A DNA stretch of 42,855 nucleotides, taken from an uncultured Planctomycetota bacterium. GTDB taxonomy: Bacteria > Planctomycetota > Planctomycetia > Pirellulales > Thermoguttaceae. A program made the translations under genes and the position numbers. The notes beneath the pieces were generated by a model. That model ran no database searches and was not told the origin of the DNA. It worked only from the letters and a program-made list of their open reading frames with translations. Shown piece by piece: positions 35,684-42,855 of the stretch (position 1 is the first letter of the stretch; every line of letters starts with the position of its first letter). The stretch covers positions 1-42,855 of the forward strand of contig CADBQY010000165.1 in assembly GCA_902796885.1 (NCBI GenBank). Direction: 5' to 3'.

Positions 35684-37033
35684 TTATTTGATTTTTTTGA
35701 GCAGCTCTTCGGCCGCCGCGCGTTTGGCGAACGGGGCGGTTCCCGAAAGAGAGGCCGTCAGGATTCGTTTGGCGTCTTCGGTTCTTCCCTTCGCGTAAAG
35801 AACTTCGCCCATGTAATACGCGGTCTGCGAGTTCACCTTGCCGTCGGCCGCGGTCTGCTGCAGGATTTCGAGCGCGCGGTCGGTCTCTCCCGATTTATAG
35901 AGCGCCCAGCCCAGCGTCGCCAGATACTCGCGGTTGTCGCTCTCTTTTTGCTGAATCGCCGCGGCGATCTGAACCGCCTGTCGAAGCTTTTCCGGATCGG
36001 ACTGTTCCGAAAGCGCCAGAGCCAGACCGTTCTGGATTTCGGTATTCTCCGGCTGACGGCGGAGCCCTTCGCGGAAGAGCGCCTCGGCGCGCGCGTAGTC
36101 GCCCAGATAGAGCGCGGCGATCCCGCATGTCCGGATCGCGGCGGGGTCTTGCGGATCGGCGGCGCGGAGTCGTTCGGCGAGCGCTTTTACGCGCGCCGCG
36201 TCGTCGCCCCCCAGCGCGATGACCAGCGACAGGTAGAGCGCCGTCTGCGAATCGGGATTCGCTTTGAGCGCGGCGCCGAGCGCCTCCTGCGCGCGGGATC
36301 GGTCGCCGGCGGCCAGATAGAGACGCGCCATCATTTCGTCCGCCGAAAGTTCCGTTTCGGGCGAAATCTTATACCCCTGCGCGAACCACTGCCGCGCTTT
36401 CGCCGTGTCCCCCAGATGGAAGAAGGAGACTCCGATCAGCTTGCACGTCTCGGGACTCTTTTCGCCCAATTTCCAGAGGTCGGCCAGATACCGCTGCATC
36501 GCGGTCCAGTTCTCCCGCGCCTGACAGAGAACCACCTCGTTCTTCCGAAGCGAGACGGTCAGAGAATGACGGCGCTGCGGGTTTGGAACCGTCTCTTCCT
36601 CTTCGAGGAGAATTTCCGCCTGTCCCAGCAGGAGATCGGCGGCGGCCCACCCGCCCTGACGCAGCGCGTTCTCGGCAAGAAGGATATACGCTTCCGGATC
36701 GTCGGGGGTCTCTTCGACGGCTTTTTCGAGACAGAGCCTGACCGCGCTGGGATTCTTCGCCTGGGTGAACCATTGCGCCAGAACCAGCCGCGGGGGAATC
36801 ATCATCGGATCGTCGGCCGCCAGACGGTTCAGATCATCGAGCGCGCCGGCGATATCGCTGCGCGAAAACTTCTCGAACGCCTCCTGATACCGCTTTTCGG
36901 TTCCGGCCCCCTTCGTCGCGTCGGCGGGCGCCTGGGCGCGGATCGAAAGGGAACCAAAAAGGATCAACGCGTAAAATATCCCGACCGAGACGCGGAATAA
37001 TCGTTTCGGCAGGGTTTCGATTCGGAACATCAT
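35684..37033 (-). CDS. Exported TPR-repeat protein
   Basis: A 449-residue protein with a signal peptide at about residues 1-34 (VGIFYALILFGSLSIRAQA). The rest is tetratricopeptide repeats, for example GDTAKARQWFAQGYKISPE, then LYLGDYARAEALFREGLRRQ and KSGETDRALEILQQTAADG. These repeats form helical scaffolds that bind other proteins. No enzyme domain is present. GAGG lies just upstream of two consecutive ATG codons (37033, 37030), so either may be used. The lipoprotein at 34255 is downstream. Confidence 0.88.
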   Translation of the reverse strand: MMFRIETLPKRLFRVSVGIFYALILFGSLSIRAQAPADATKGAGTEKRYQEAFEKFSRSDIAGALDDLNRLAADDPMMIPPRLVLAQWFTQAKNPSAVRLCLEKAVEETPDDPEAYILLAENALRQGGWAAADLLLGQAEILLEEEETVPNPQRRHSLTVSLRKNEVVLCQARENWTAMQRYLADLWKLGEKSPETCKLIGVSFFHLGDTAKARQWFAQGYKISPETELSADEMMARLYLAAGDRSRAQEALGAALKANPDSQTALYLSLVIALGGDDAARVKALAERLRAADPQDPAAIRTCGIAALYLGDYARAEALFREGLRRQPENTEIQNGLALALSEQSDPEKLRQAVQIAAAIQQKESDNREYLATLGWALYKSGETDRALEILQQTAADGKVNSQTAYYMGEVLYAKGRTEDAKRILTASLSGTAPFAKRAAAEELLKKIK

Positions 37034-37168
37034 TTAACCTCGGACTCTCATCGGACTCGCCGCGCGTTCGATTCAAGGGACGCGCGGCCGAAACAATCCG
37101 GCAAAAGATAACCAAATCGGCCCGGAACGTCCAGAGCAATTTTTAAAAAGCTATAGATATTAGTGTAG

Positions 37169-37214
37169 AAAACCAAAAAAATTCCCTCATCTCCGCCGCG
37201 CGGAGATGAGGGAA
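37169..37214 (-). terminator. Rho-independent terminator of rplT
   Basis: Perfect 15-bp arms (37182-37196 and 37200-37214) with a 3-nt loop. On the minus strand T7 follows immediately, then GG and T4. It lies 28 nt after the rplT stop. Confidence 0.9.
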
Positions 37215-37242
37215 CGTTTCGTTTAAGCGGTCGGGCGAACGA

Positions 37243-37596
37243 CTAGGCCAACGCCTTTTTCACCGTTTCGATCACTTGGGCGAAGGCGGCGGGATCGTAA
37301 ACGGCCATTTCGGCGAGCGAACGGCGGTCGAGTTCGATGTTCGCCTTTTTCAGTCCGCTGATGAATTCGCTGTAGCGGAGTCCGTTCATCCGAACGGCGG
37401 CGTTGATACGAACGATCCAGAGGCTGCGCATATCGCGTTTGCGAACACGGCGGTCACGGGTGGCGAAAGCCTGAGCGCGCACCAGCGTTTCTTTCATGGT
37501 GCGCAGGAGCTTCGCGCGTCCGCCGCGATACCCTTTGGCCTGTTTGAACAGACGTCTTTTAGCTTGCCGGCGAGCGGCGCCTTTTCTTACTCTCAT
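37243..37596 (-). CDS. rplT: 50S ribosomal protein L20
   Basis: L20 binds 23S rRNA early in large-subunit assembly. At 117 residues it is full length. It shows the basic N-terminal helix ([20 protein letters not shown]), [20 protein letters not shown], and [20 protein letters not shown]. It lies 269 nt downstream of rpmI, a wider gap than usual. That gap holds a small hairpin (37825-37830 with 37838-37843) soon after the rpmI stop, and no gene. Confidence 0.97.
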   Translation of the reverse strand: MRVRKGAARRQAKRRLFKQAKGYRGGRAKLLRTMKETLVRAQAFATRDRRVRKRDMRSLWIVRINAAVRMNGLRYSEFISGLKKANIELDRRSLAEMAVYDPAAFAQVIETVKKALA

Positions 37597-37865
37597 GATG
37601 TTTGTCTTTCTTCCTAGCGGCCGCGGGAAAGATCGTCGCGCGGCACTGACGGCGCAGGCCCCGGTCGGAGACGTTTGAAGGAGACCGCACGCCGCGGACT
37701 CGCATTGACCGGCGTTCTTATGCCCGCCCCGTTTTGCGGGTAGCGGTTTCGCTTGCGGCCCTTTCGCTTCACCCGATCGGGGCGAACAGGGGGAAACCGC
37801 CGCGGCTTTTTACGGTCGAACCGCCCGGAAAACCGCGTTCCGGAGTTTCATCTCCCGGAGGAGAA

Positions 37866-38069
37866 TCAGCGACCACCCATCGCCAGCGCGCGGATGATTC
37901 TCTTTTCTTCGCAGGTCGCGGCGGGATCGGTCCCGCGGAGAGAACGAACGCGTTTGCTCGTCATACGCCAAGCCAGATGGCTCGTGCCGGAATGACGATG
38001 CTTGACCTTGCCGTTCTTCGTAACGCGGAAACGTTTCGCGGCCCCTTTGTGGGTCTTCAGTTTCGGCAT
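37866..38069 (-). CDS. rpmI: 50S ribosomal protein L35
   Basis: A 67-residue large-subunit protein starting MPKLKTHKGAAKRFRVTKNG, the family signature. KHRHSGTSHLAWRMTSKRVR and RGTDPAATCEEKRIIRALAM follow. The ATG at 38069 is preferred to an in-frame TTG at 38087 because family members begin MPK. infC normally precedes rpmI-rplT in bacteria, but here the upstream gene is tilS. Confidence 0.95.
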   Translation of the reverse strand: MPKLKTHKGAAKRFRVTKNGKVKHRHSGTSHLAWRMTSKRVRSLRGTDPAATCEEKRIIRALAMGGR

Positions 38070-38171
38070 CTTTTCACCATTCTTCAAAAAATATGGACTC
38101 TCCCCGACCGTGAGCCGGAGAGGGCCAGGACAATATGTTCTTTTCGGCTATAAAACCGCTTAAACAGTCAT

Positions 38172-38199
38172 ATTCTAACCTGACAAGCCTTTTCGACAA
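38172..38199 (-). promoter_or_regulatory. Possible rpmI promoter
   Basis: Read on the minus strand: TTGTCG (38199-38194), a 16-bp spacer and TAGAAT (38177-38172). Nine of 12 positions match the consensus. It would give a leader of about 95 nt. Confidence 0.4.
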
Positions 38200-38236
38200 G
38201 GGGGAGCGCTCTGCCGCCCGGCGGGGCGAATCCCCT

Positions 38237-39268
38237 TCAATTCTCCGCTTCGTCTTCCGCCGGCGCCGGCGCGATCAGAAGGTCGCCGCCGCGCCTCTGG
38301 GCGGTCAATCCCCCCGGCAGAGAGCGCCGCCGCGGACCTTCGCCCCGAGTCATCCGGATCAGCGCTTCCCAGCGGGAAACGTCCATTTCTCCCATCGGCC
38401 ACTCCATCCGCCGCCAGAGGCGTCGGAAGAAAACCGCGGCCAGGAGCGGGTCGAGCGCGGCGAGACGTTCCGCCGAAACGCGAACGCCCCCGCCCCGTTC
38501 GGGAAAAACCGCGTCGCCGTCGAGATCCGCCTCCCCGAGCCGCGACTCGAGGAACTCTTTCAGCCGCGCGGCGTGGGCGGCGAGTTTCAGGATCGAACCT
38601 TCCGCCTTCCCGGGAAAGAGGTCGCGCAGAAGAGGGAGCAGTTCGTGCCGAATCCGGTTCCGCAGAAAATCGGGAGAAAGATTCGACGAATCGACCCGCC
38701 ACGACTCGCCAAGCCGGGTCAGGTAGCCGGTCAAATCGGCGCGGGTCAGCGCCAAGAACGGCCGGGCGAGAACGACCGCCTCGCTCAGCGGACGGAACCG
38801 GCTCATCCCGGCGAGCCCGTCGATCCCGCTGCCGCGAAAGAGACGGTAGAGAATCGTTTCGATCTGGTCGTCGGCATGGTGGGCGGTCAGAACATAGCGC
38901 GCGCCGAACGCTTCGGCGTTTTCGAGGAGCAGACGGTACCGAATCGCGCGGGCGCCCGCTTCGAGTCCCCCTTCCCGCGCCGCGGCGGCGCGCATTTCGG
39001 CCGGATCGATCGACGCGACTCGGATCGGCACGCGGTACTTTTCGGCCAGCCGGACGCAGAAATCGGCGTCTCCGTCCGACTCGTCGTCTCGGAGTTTGTG
39101 ATTCACATGGAGCGCCAGGAGATTATCGCGCGGGACGAGTTTTGCGAAGAGAACCAGCAGCGCGACGCTGTCGGCCCCCCCCGAGACCGCCAGCAGAAGC
39201 CGATGCCGCCCCCACCCGCCGCGGGGCGCCGCGTCCTGCACACTGGTTTCAACATGGTCTTCTGTCAT
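38237..39268 (-). CDS. tilS: tRNA(Ile)-lysidine synthase
   Basis: TilS attaches lysine to C34 of the tRNA(Ile) that reads AUA, changing both its charging and decoding. The ATP-binding PP-loop SGGADSVALL lies near residue 28. LALHVNHKLRDDESDGDADF, LTAHHADDQIETILYRLFRG and GIDGLAGM follow as in the family, and a smaller C-terminal domain ends the protein. The length of 343 residues is normal. The start at 39268 has GGAAGG 8 nt upstream; the in-frame ATG at 39316 would add 16 residues and remains possible. It lies upstream of rpmI on the same strand. Confidence 0.93.
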   Translation of the reverse strand: MTEDHVETSVQDAAPRGGWGRHRLLLAVSGGADSVALLVLFAKLVPRDNLLALHVNHKLRDDESDGDADFCVRLAEKYRVPIRVASIDPAEMRAAAAREGGLEAGARAIRYRLLLENAEAFGARYVLTAHHADDQIETILYRLFRGSGIDGLAGMSRFRPLSEAVVLARPFLALTRADLTGYLTRLGESWRVDSSNLSPDFLRNRIRHELLPLLRDLFPGKAEGSILKLAAHAARLKEFLESRLGEADLDGDAVFPERGGGVRVSAERLAALDPLLAAVFFRRLWRRMEWPMGEMDVSRWEALIRMTRGEGPRRRSLPGGLTAQRRGGDLLIAPAPAEDEAEN

Positions 39269-39374
39269 CGGCGGAACCTTCCGAGCATCGTCCTCCTCTC
39301 CCCCTTTATACACCATCCGAACTCTTTTTCAACACCCGCGCCGCCGAAAAGTTCCGTTCTCCCGGCGCGAACCG

Positions 39375-39403
39375 TTGACGCCGGACGTTCGGATTTTTAT
39401 AAT
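39375..39403 (+). promoter_or_regulatory. Strong sigma-70 type promoter for the FHA sigma-54 activator
   Basis: TTGACG (39375-39380), a 17-bp spacer and a perfect TATAAT (39398-39403): 11 of 12 consensus matches. The start codon lies about 50 nt downstream. Confidence 0.75.
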
Positions 39404-39452
39404 CGGAATGTGAGATGTATTTTCCCGGTTCACACCGTTCAAGAGACCGCGC

Positions 39453-40895
39453 ATGTCCGAATCCGCCACACTGGTGCTTTTAAACAACGGGGTTCCCTCC
39501 TCCGTCTTTTTCCTCCGACCGGCCGAAACGACCACGCTCGGCCGGTCGCCCGAATGTACCATCGTCCTGAAAGACACCGGGTGCAGCCGTTTCCACGCGT
39601 CGATCAAACGGCGGAGCCGCGACTGGGAACTGACCGACCACGAGAGCCGGAACGGATCGGCGGTGAACGGCCAGGTCGTGAAGGAACCGATTCTCCTCAA
39701 AAACGGCGACCGGATTCAGCTGGCGCACACGCAGCTTCTTTTCTGTCTGGGCGACTCAGACGCCCTCGCCGCCGACGCGCTCCGTCCGGGAACCGATTCC
39801 ATGGAATGGCGTCAGGCGATCCCCGCCACGATTGCCGCCTCGGCGCGGCAGGCCGAACGGGACGACCTGACCAGCCGTCTTACGCGCGAGCGGGACGAAA
39901 ACCGATCGCTTCGCCGGCTTTTAGCCCAGGATTCGGAGATCGTCGGGGAATCCCCCAAGATTCTGGAACTTTTAAAACTCGTCGCCCGCGCCGCCGAAAG
40001 TAAGGCGACGGCGCTGATCCGAGGGGAAAGCGGGGTCGGTAAAGAACTCGTCGCCCGCGCCATTCATTTCGGCGGCGCACGGCGCGAAAAGCCGCTGGTC
40101 TGCCTCAACTGCGCCGCCCTTTCCGAATCCCTGCTGGAAAGCGAGCTTTTCGGTCACGAAAAGGGCGCGTTTACCGGCGCGGTCGATCGAAAAATCGGCA
40201 AGTTCGAGGCGGCGGACAAGGGAACGCTCTTCCTCGACGAGATCGCGGAAATGCAGCCGGGACTCCAGGCGAAATTCCTCCGCGTCCTCGAGGGGCAGCC
40301 GTTCGAGCGGGTCGGGGGGAACAAACCGATCGAGGTCGACGTGCGCGTCATCGCCGCGACGAACCGCGATCTGGAAAAAGAGGTCGAAGCGGGCCGATTC
40401 CGGCGCGACCTTTTTTTCCGGCTCCACGTCCTCGAAATTCCGGTCCCGCCGCTGCGCGAGCGGGGCGGCGACGTCCTCCTGCTGGCCGAACATTTCCTGA
40501 ACCTTTTCGCGCTTCAGATGAAACAGCGGTTCACCGGGTTTTCGGACGAGGCCGTCGAGCTTTTACGCCGTTACCGCTGGCCCGGCAACGTCCGGGAACT
40601 GAAAAACGTGATCGAACGCGCGGTTTTGGTGGGGACTCCCCCGACGATTCTCCCCGACGACCTCCTCTTTTCGGCGATACCGACCCCGACCGACACGCAC
40701 CGGATCGCCGAGCCCGACGCCTCCGCCGCGCCGCTCCCCCTTCAAACGATCGAAGAGGCCGAACGCGACCTGATCCGCCGCACGATCGAGTACTACGACT
40801 GGAACAAGTCAAAATCCGCCAAATCGCTCGGGATCGACCGAAGTACCCTGGACCGAAAACTGGCGAAGTACGGGATCGAACCGAAGACCGAATAA
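39453..40895 (+). CDS. Sigma-54 dependent transcriptional activator with N-terminal FHA domain
   Basis: A 480-residue enhancer-binding protein that opens sigma-54 promoters. The N-terminal FHA phosphothreonine-binding domain has GRSPECTIVLKD near residue 29, SRFHASI, and RNGSAVNGQ. The AAA+ domain has Walker A GESGVGKE near 191, the sigma-54-contacting GAFTGA loop near 239, Walker B GTLFLDEIAEM and the sensor RRYRWPGNVRELKN. The C-terminal Fis-type helix-turn-helix is SAKSLGIDRSTLDRKL. The FHA domain suggests control by Ser/Thr phosphorylation of a partner, with no response-regulator receiver present. No kinase of that type lies adjacent. Confidence 0.95.
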   Translation: MSESATLVLLNNGVPSSVFFLRPAETTTLGRSPECTIVLKDTGCSRFHASIKRRSRDWELTDHESRNGSAVNGQVVKEPILLKNGDRIQLAHTQLLFCLGDSDALAADALRPGTDSMEWRQAIPATIAASARQAERDDLTSRLTRERDENRSLRRLLAQDSEIVGESPKILELLKLVARAAESKATALIRGESGVGKELVARAIHFGGARREKPLVCLNCAALSESLLESELFGHEKGAFTGAVDRKIGKFEAADKGTLFLDEIAEMQPGLQAKFLRVLEGQPFERVGGNKPIEVDVRVIAATNRDLEKEVEAGRFRRDLFFRLHVLEIPVPPLRERGGDVLLLAEHFLNLFALQMKQRFTGFSDEAVELLRRYRWPGNVRELKNVIERAVLVGTPPTILPDDLLFSAIPTPTDTHRIAEPDASAAPLPLQTIEEAERDLIRRTIEYYDWNKSKSAKSLGIDRSTLDRKLAKYGIEPKTE

Positions 40896-40991
40896 AAGCG
40901 AGCGGCTTCGCGCCGCGCGCGGAACCGCCCGTTTTCATTCGGAATCCGAGGCCGGCGTACTCCGTATGACCGCCGGCCGCCGGTACGCCTC

Positions 40992-41408
40992 TTACAACTC
41001 GATCTCTTCCTTCTTGTCGTAGTCGACCATATCGATCCACTCCGCCTTGGCGTCTTCGAGGGAGAAGATCGCGAGTTTCAAACCGGTCTGTTCGTTGTAT
41101 ATCCGGTCCAGGAACGGAAACGCTTTCCGGGCGGCTTCAAAGAGTGCGGGATCGTCGTCCACGACCGCTTTGCCGTAATATCTCACGATATCGGAACCTT
41201 TAAAGGCGCAGATTTCCACCTTCGGGTTCTTCAGCATCTGGGCGTAGACCCGCTTATGCTTTCCGGCTCCGAAATAGAGTTTTCCGTTATACAACATCTG
41301 AAAACCCATCGGTCGGGTCTTCGGCTGGTCGCCGTCGGCCGTCGCCAAGTAAAAGGTTCCCGCTTTCGCCAGAAACTTACTGATTCCCTCGATTCCTTTG
41401 ATTTCCAT
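40992..41408 (-). CDS. Pyridoxamine 5'-phosphate oxidase-family flavin protein
   Basis: A 138-residue split-barrel protein of the PNPOx-like family, which binds FMN or F420. It opens GISKFLAKAGTFYLATADGD and continues PKTRPMGFQMLYNGKLYF, GKHKRVYAQMLKNPKVEICA and VRYYGKAVVDDDPAL. The substrate is unknown; many relatives act as general nitro or flavin reductases. The ATG at 41408 has GAGAGGG just upstream. The frame extends far further upstream, but that part is low-quality, Arg-rich sequence overlapping another gene and is rejected. Confidence 0.88.
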   Translation of the reverse strand: MEIKGIEGISKFLAKAGTFYLATADGDQPKTRPMGFQMLYNGKLYFGAGKHKRVYAQMLKNPKVEICAFKGSDIVRYYGKAVVDDDPALFEAARKAFPFLDRIYNEQTGLKLAIFSLEDAKAEWIDMVDYDKKEEIEL

Positions 41409-41542
41409 TTTACCCTCTCTGTCGGCCGATTTAACACAGCTCTGAAGACTTGATCGCGCCTCCGAAATTTCCGATCCAAAGGAAAAGGATTCGGGGGCGG
41501 ATCGTTTTCCCGCGCCGATGTCGCCGTTCGAAACGGCGCGGC

Positions 41543-42688
41543 TTACTCTTTTCGCAAAACGGCGACGTTGCCGCTGAGTTCGAAACCGACTCCCAGTTCG
41601 TCGGCGATCACCTTGACCGCCCGGCGTGCGTCGGCGGCGCGGAACGAGCAGGTGACGCGGGTCCGCATCGTAATGCCGGCTCCGTCGAGCGAAGGGTCGA
41701 GCCGCAGCTCGACGCCGAGTTCCTCGCTCAGACGGTCCGAAAGGGTCTGAAGCGTGACCTGCTTGACGTCGCCCGAAATGATGCGCTGTACGCCGGGCCG
41801 GTCGGACCGCTGAACCTCGGCGCGAGCCGCCCGATTCGCTTCGATCTCGCGGTTCTGCCGATTCTGCGCGACGACGTATTCCAGGTTCGCCATCGTCTTG
41901 AACGCGCCGGTCACGCGGACTTCGTCCCGGACGGGAGTCACCGCCAGATCGTCCGGAGCGTCGTACGCGTCGAAGTCGATTCCCCGGACGTCGATCGCGG
42001 GCCACTGGCGCGTGATTTGCGCCGTGCGATCGATCTTGATCGGCTTGAAGACCGGGCTTTCTTTCGTTCCTTCGACTTTGTAATCGACCCCGTAACCGAT
42101 CAGGACCAGCGAAAAGAAGACGCGGTACGAAACGGGAGCGAGCGAATCGGCGCGCCAACAGTCGAACGGCATCCGATCGAGTCCGGTCCACGTCCCGCCG
42201 ACCTGATCGGCGCTCTCTTTGAGCAGATCGGTCGGATAAACCACGCCTTCCGATTTCGGAGGAGAAAAGCGCGTTTCGAGAACCGAAAGTTCGCCCCGGT
42301 GTTTTGCGGCCAGCAGAAGGAGTTCACCCGCGCTCCCCGCGGGACCGACGTAGAGGATCGACGGCTCGATTCGTACCGCGTCGAGTCCCGCCGACCGCGC
42401 CAGTTCGGTCATCCCGTTCAAAAGAGGGGTCGATCCCGCCGAAAGGGTGACCGGCAGCTCGGTGTCGACCCGGCGGTCGAGGAAGAGGGCGAACCCTTCG
42501 GTTTGGGCGAAAAGAGCCAGCGCCTCGCGCAGCGGCATCTCCTGAAAGTCGAACGTGATCTCGTCCGCCCAGTCGACCGACGCGGACGGTTTCGGCGCGT
42601 GTTTCTTCTTCGACGGCGCGGAAGAGCCGGCGGCGGCGAGAAAAAGCAGACTGAATGTCAGGGCGTAAAGGAACAGGCGGCGCGGCAT
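41543..42688 (-). CDS. Exported STN-domain protein, secretin-related N-domains
   Basis: A 381-residue protein. The signal peptide is at about residues 1-24 (FLYALTFSLLFLAAAG). Two STN-like domains are visible: near residues 45-110 (FDFQEMPLREALALFAQTEG, FALFLDRRVDTELPV) and at the C-terminus (QTLSDRLSEELGVELRLDPS, then FELSGNVAVLRKE). STN domains occur in the periplasmic parts of secretins and TonB receptors, but no secretin barrel is present. It may be a periplasmic adaptor. The preceding minus-strand gene ends one base before its ATG, so the two are probably cotranscribed. Confidence 0.75.
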   Translation of the reverse strand: MPRRLFLYALTFSLLFLAAAGSSAPSKKKHAPKPSASVDWADEITFDFQEMPLREALALFAQTEGFALFLDRRVDTELPVTLSAGSTPLLNGMTELARSAGLDAVRIEPSILYVGPAGSAGELLLLAAKHRGELSVLETRFSPPKSEGVVYPTDLLKESADQVGGTWTGLDRMPFDCWRADSLAPVSYRVFFSLVLIGYGVDYKVEGTKESPVFKPIKIDRTAQITRQWPAIDVRGIDFDAYDAPDDLAVTPVRDEVRVTGAFKTMANLEYVVAQNRQNREIEANRAARAEVQRSDRPGVQRIISGDVKQVTLQTLSDRLSEELGVELRLDPSLDGAGITMRTRVTCSFRAADARRAVKVIADELGVGFELSGNVAVLRKE

Positions 42689-42689
42689 G

Positions 42690-42854
42690 TCATCTCCCGA
42701 GCGTCAAGTTCAGAATCCAAGGATGCGACCACGGGTTCCAAAGAGGATACGCGACCGACAGACACGAAACGAACAGCAAAACGAGCGCCAGAACGCGCCC
42801 GGCGCGCGTACGGCCGAGCCGGTCGAGCGCGGGAAGCATCGTCAGAATCCAGAA
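42690..42854 (-). CDS. C-terminal end of a membrane protein, 5' end outside window
   Basis: An open minus-strand frame enters from the right edge and stops at TGA (42692-42690), giving 54 visible residues. They include LDRLGRTRAGRV, a membrane segment (VLALVLLFVSCLSVAYPL) and a Trp/Pro-rich end (WNPWSHPWILNLTLGR). The stop lies 1 nt from the next gene's ATG, so the two are likely one operon. The function cannot be told from this fragment. Confidence 0.65.
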   Translation of the reverse strand, partial: FWILTMLPALDRLGRTRAGRVLALVLLFVSCLSVAYPLWNPWSHPWILNLTLGR

Positions 42855-42855
42855 C

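Noticed and set aside
38135..40003. 622-codon plus-strand frame across tilS and the FHA gene
   Set aside because: It crosses two well-supported genes in other frames and is Arg/Pro-rich without domains.
41409..42191. N-terminal extension of the flavin protein to 399 residues
   Set aside because: It overlaps the STN-domain gene in another frame and is Arg/Ser/Gly-rich; the ATG at 41408 with GAGAGGG gives a normal family length.

Overview
The window reads as chromosomal DNA of a planctomycete (Planctomycetota). The evidence is a LEPR-type N-terminal motif on a secreted protein, a giant beta-helix surface protein ending in a dockerin, a long secretin, a Rho with a very long disordered N-terminus, and many secreted proteins found in this phylum. 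A Pirellulales-like gut or anaerobic lineage is an inference only. The sequence is GC-rich, with short AT-rich islands that mark promoters and terminators. No tRNA, rRNA, CRISPR array, transposase or phage gene was seen.

Layout. Bases 2-8080 hold the 3' part of a giant secreted protein built from five CSLREAI/beta-helix/anchor modules, then fibronectin type III domains and a dockerin. Bases 8100-13216 hold a small conserved-type protein, an exported monooxygenase-like protein, a KdsC-like phosphatase and a 1,170-residue secretin. Bases 13620-15831 hold recR-rpoN behind a clear sigma-70 type promoter. Convergent to these is a minus-strand run that reads rho, ribH, nusB, ftsY, ribBA and then a LEPR/PKD secreted protein, with gaps of 9-41 nt between the first five. 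Upstream of rho lies a polysaccharide-export lipoprotein. Bases 25197-26170 hold rsfS-coaE, which overlap by 4 nt. A Cys-rich secreted protein follows, then a Wzc-like polysaccharide copolymerase/tyrosine kinase with a long Gly-Tyr tail. Next come pyrB-pyrC and gdhA. The right end carries a TPR protein with a lipoprotein, rpmI and rplT, tilS, an FHA-containing sigma-54 activator, a flavin-type oxidase, an STN-domain protein and the end of a membrane protein.

How the genes fit together. Most are housekeeping: translation, transcription termination, riboflavin, pyrimidine and CoA synthesis, glutamate metabolism. Two polysaccharide-export components (OPX lipoprotein and Wzc-like kinase) lie within 4 kb of each other. 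Sigma-54 and one of its activators are both present but 24 kb apart.

The most unusual signal is low-complexity tails added to otherwise ordinary proteins. The Wzc-like kinase ends in a Tyr-Gly repeat with 24 tyrosines. Rho carries about 400 extra N-terminal residues including a Tyr/Gln/Arg/Asn/Gly repeat. Lumazine synthase carries a roughly 104-residue acidic-then-basic tail. These are the best candidates for undescribed biology here.
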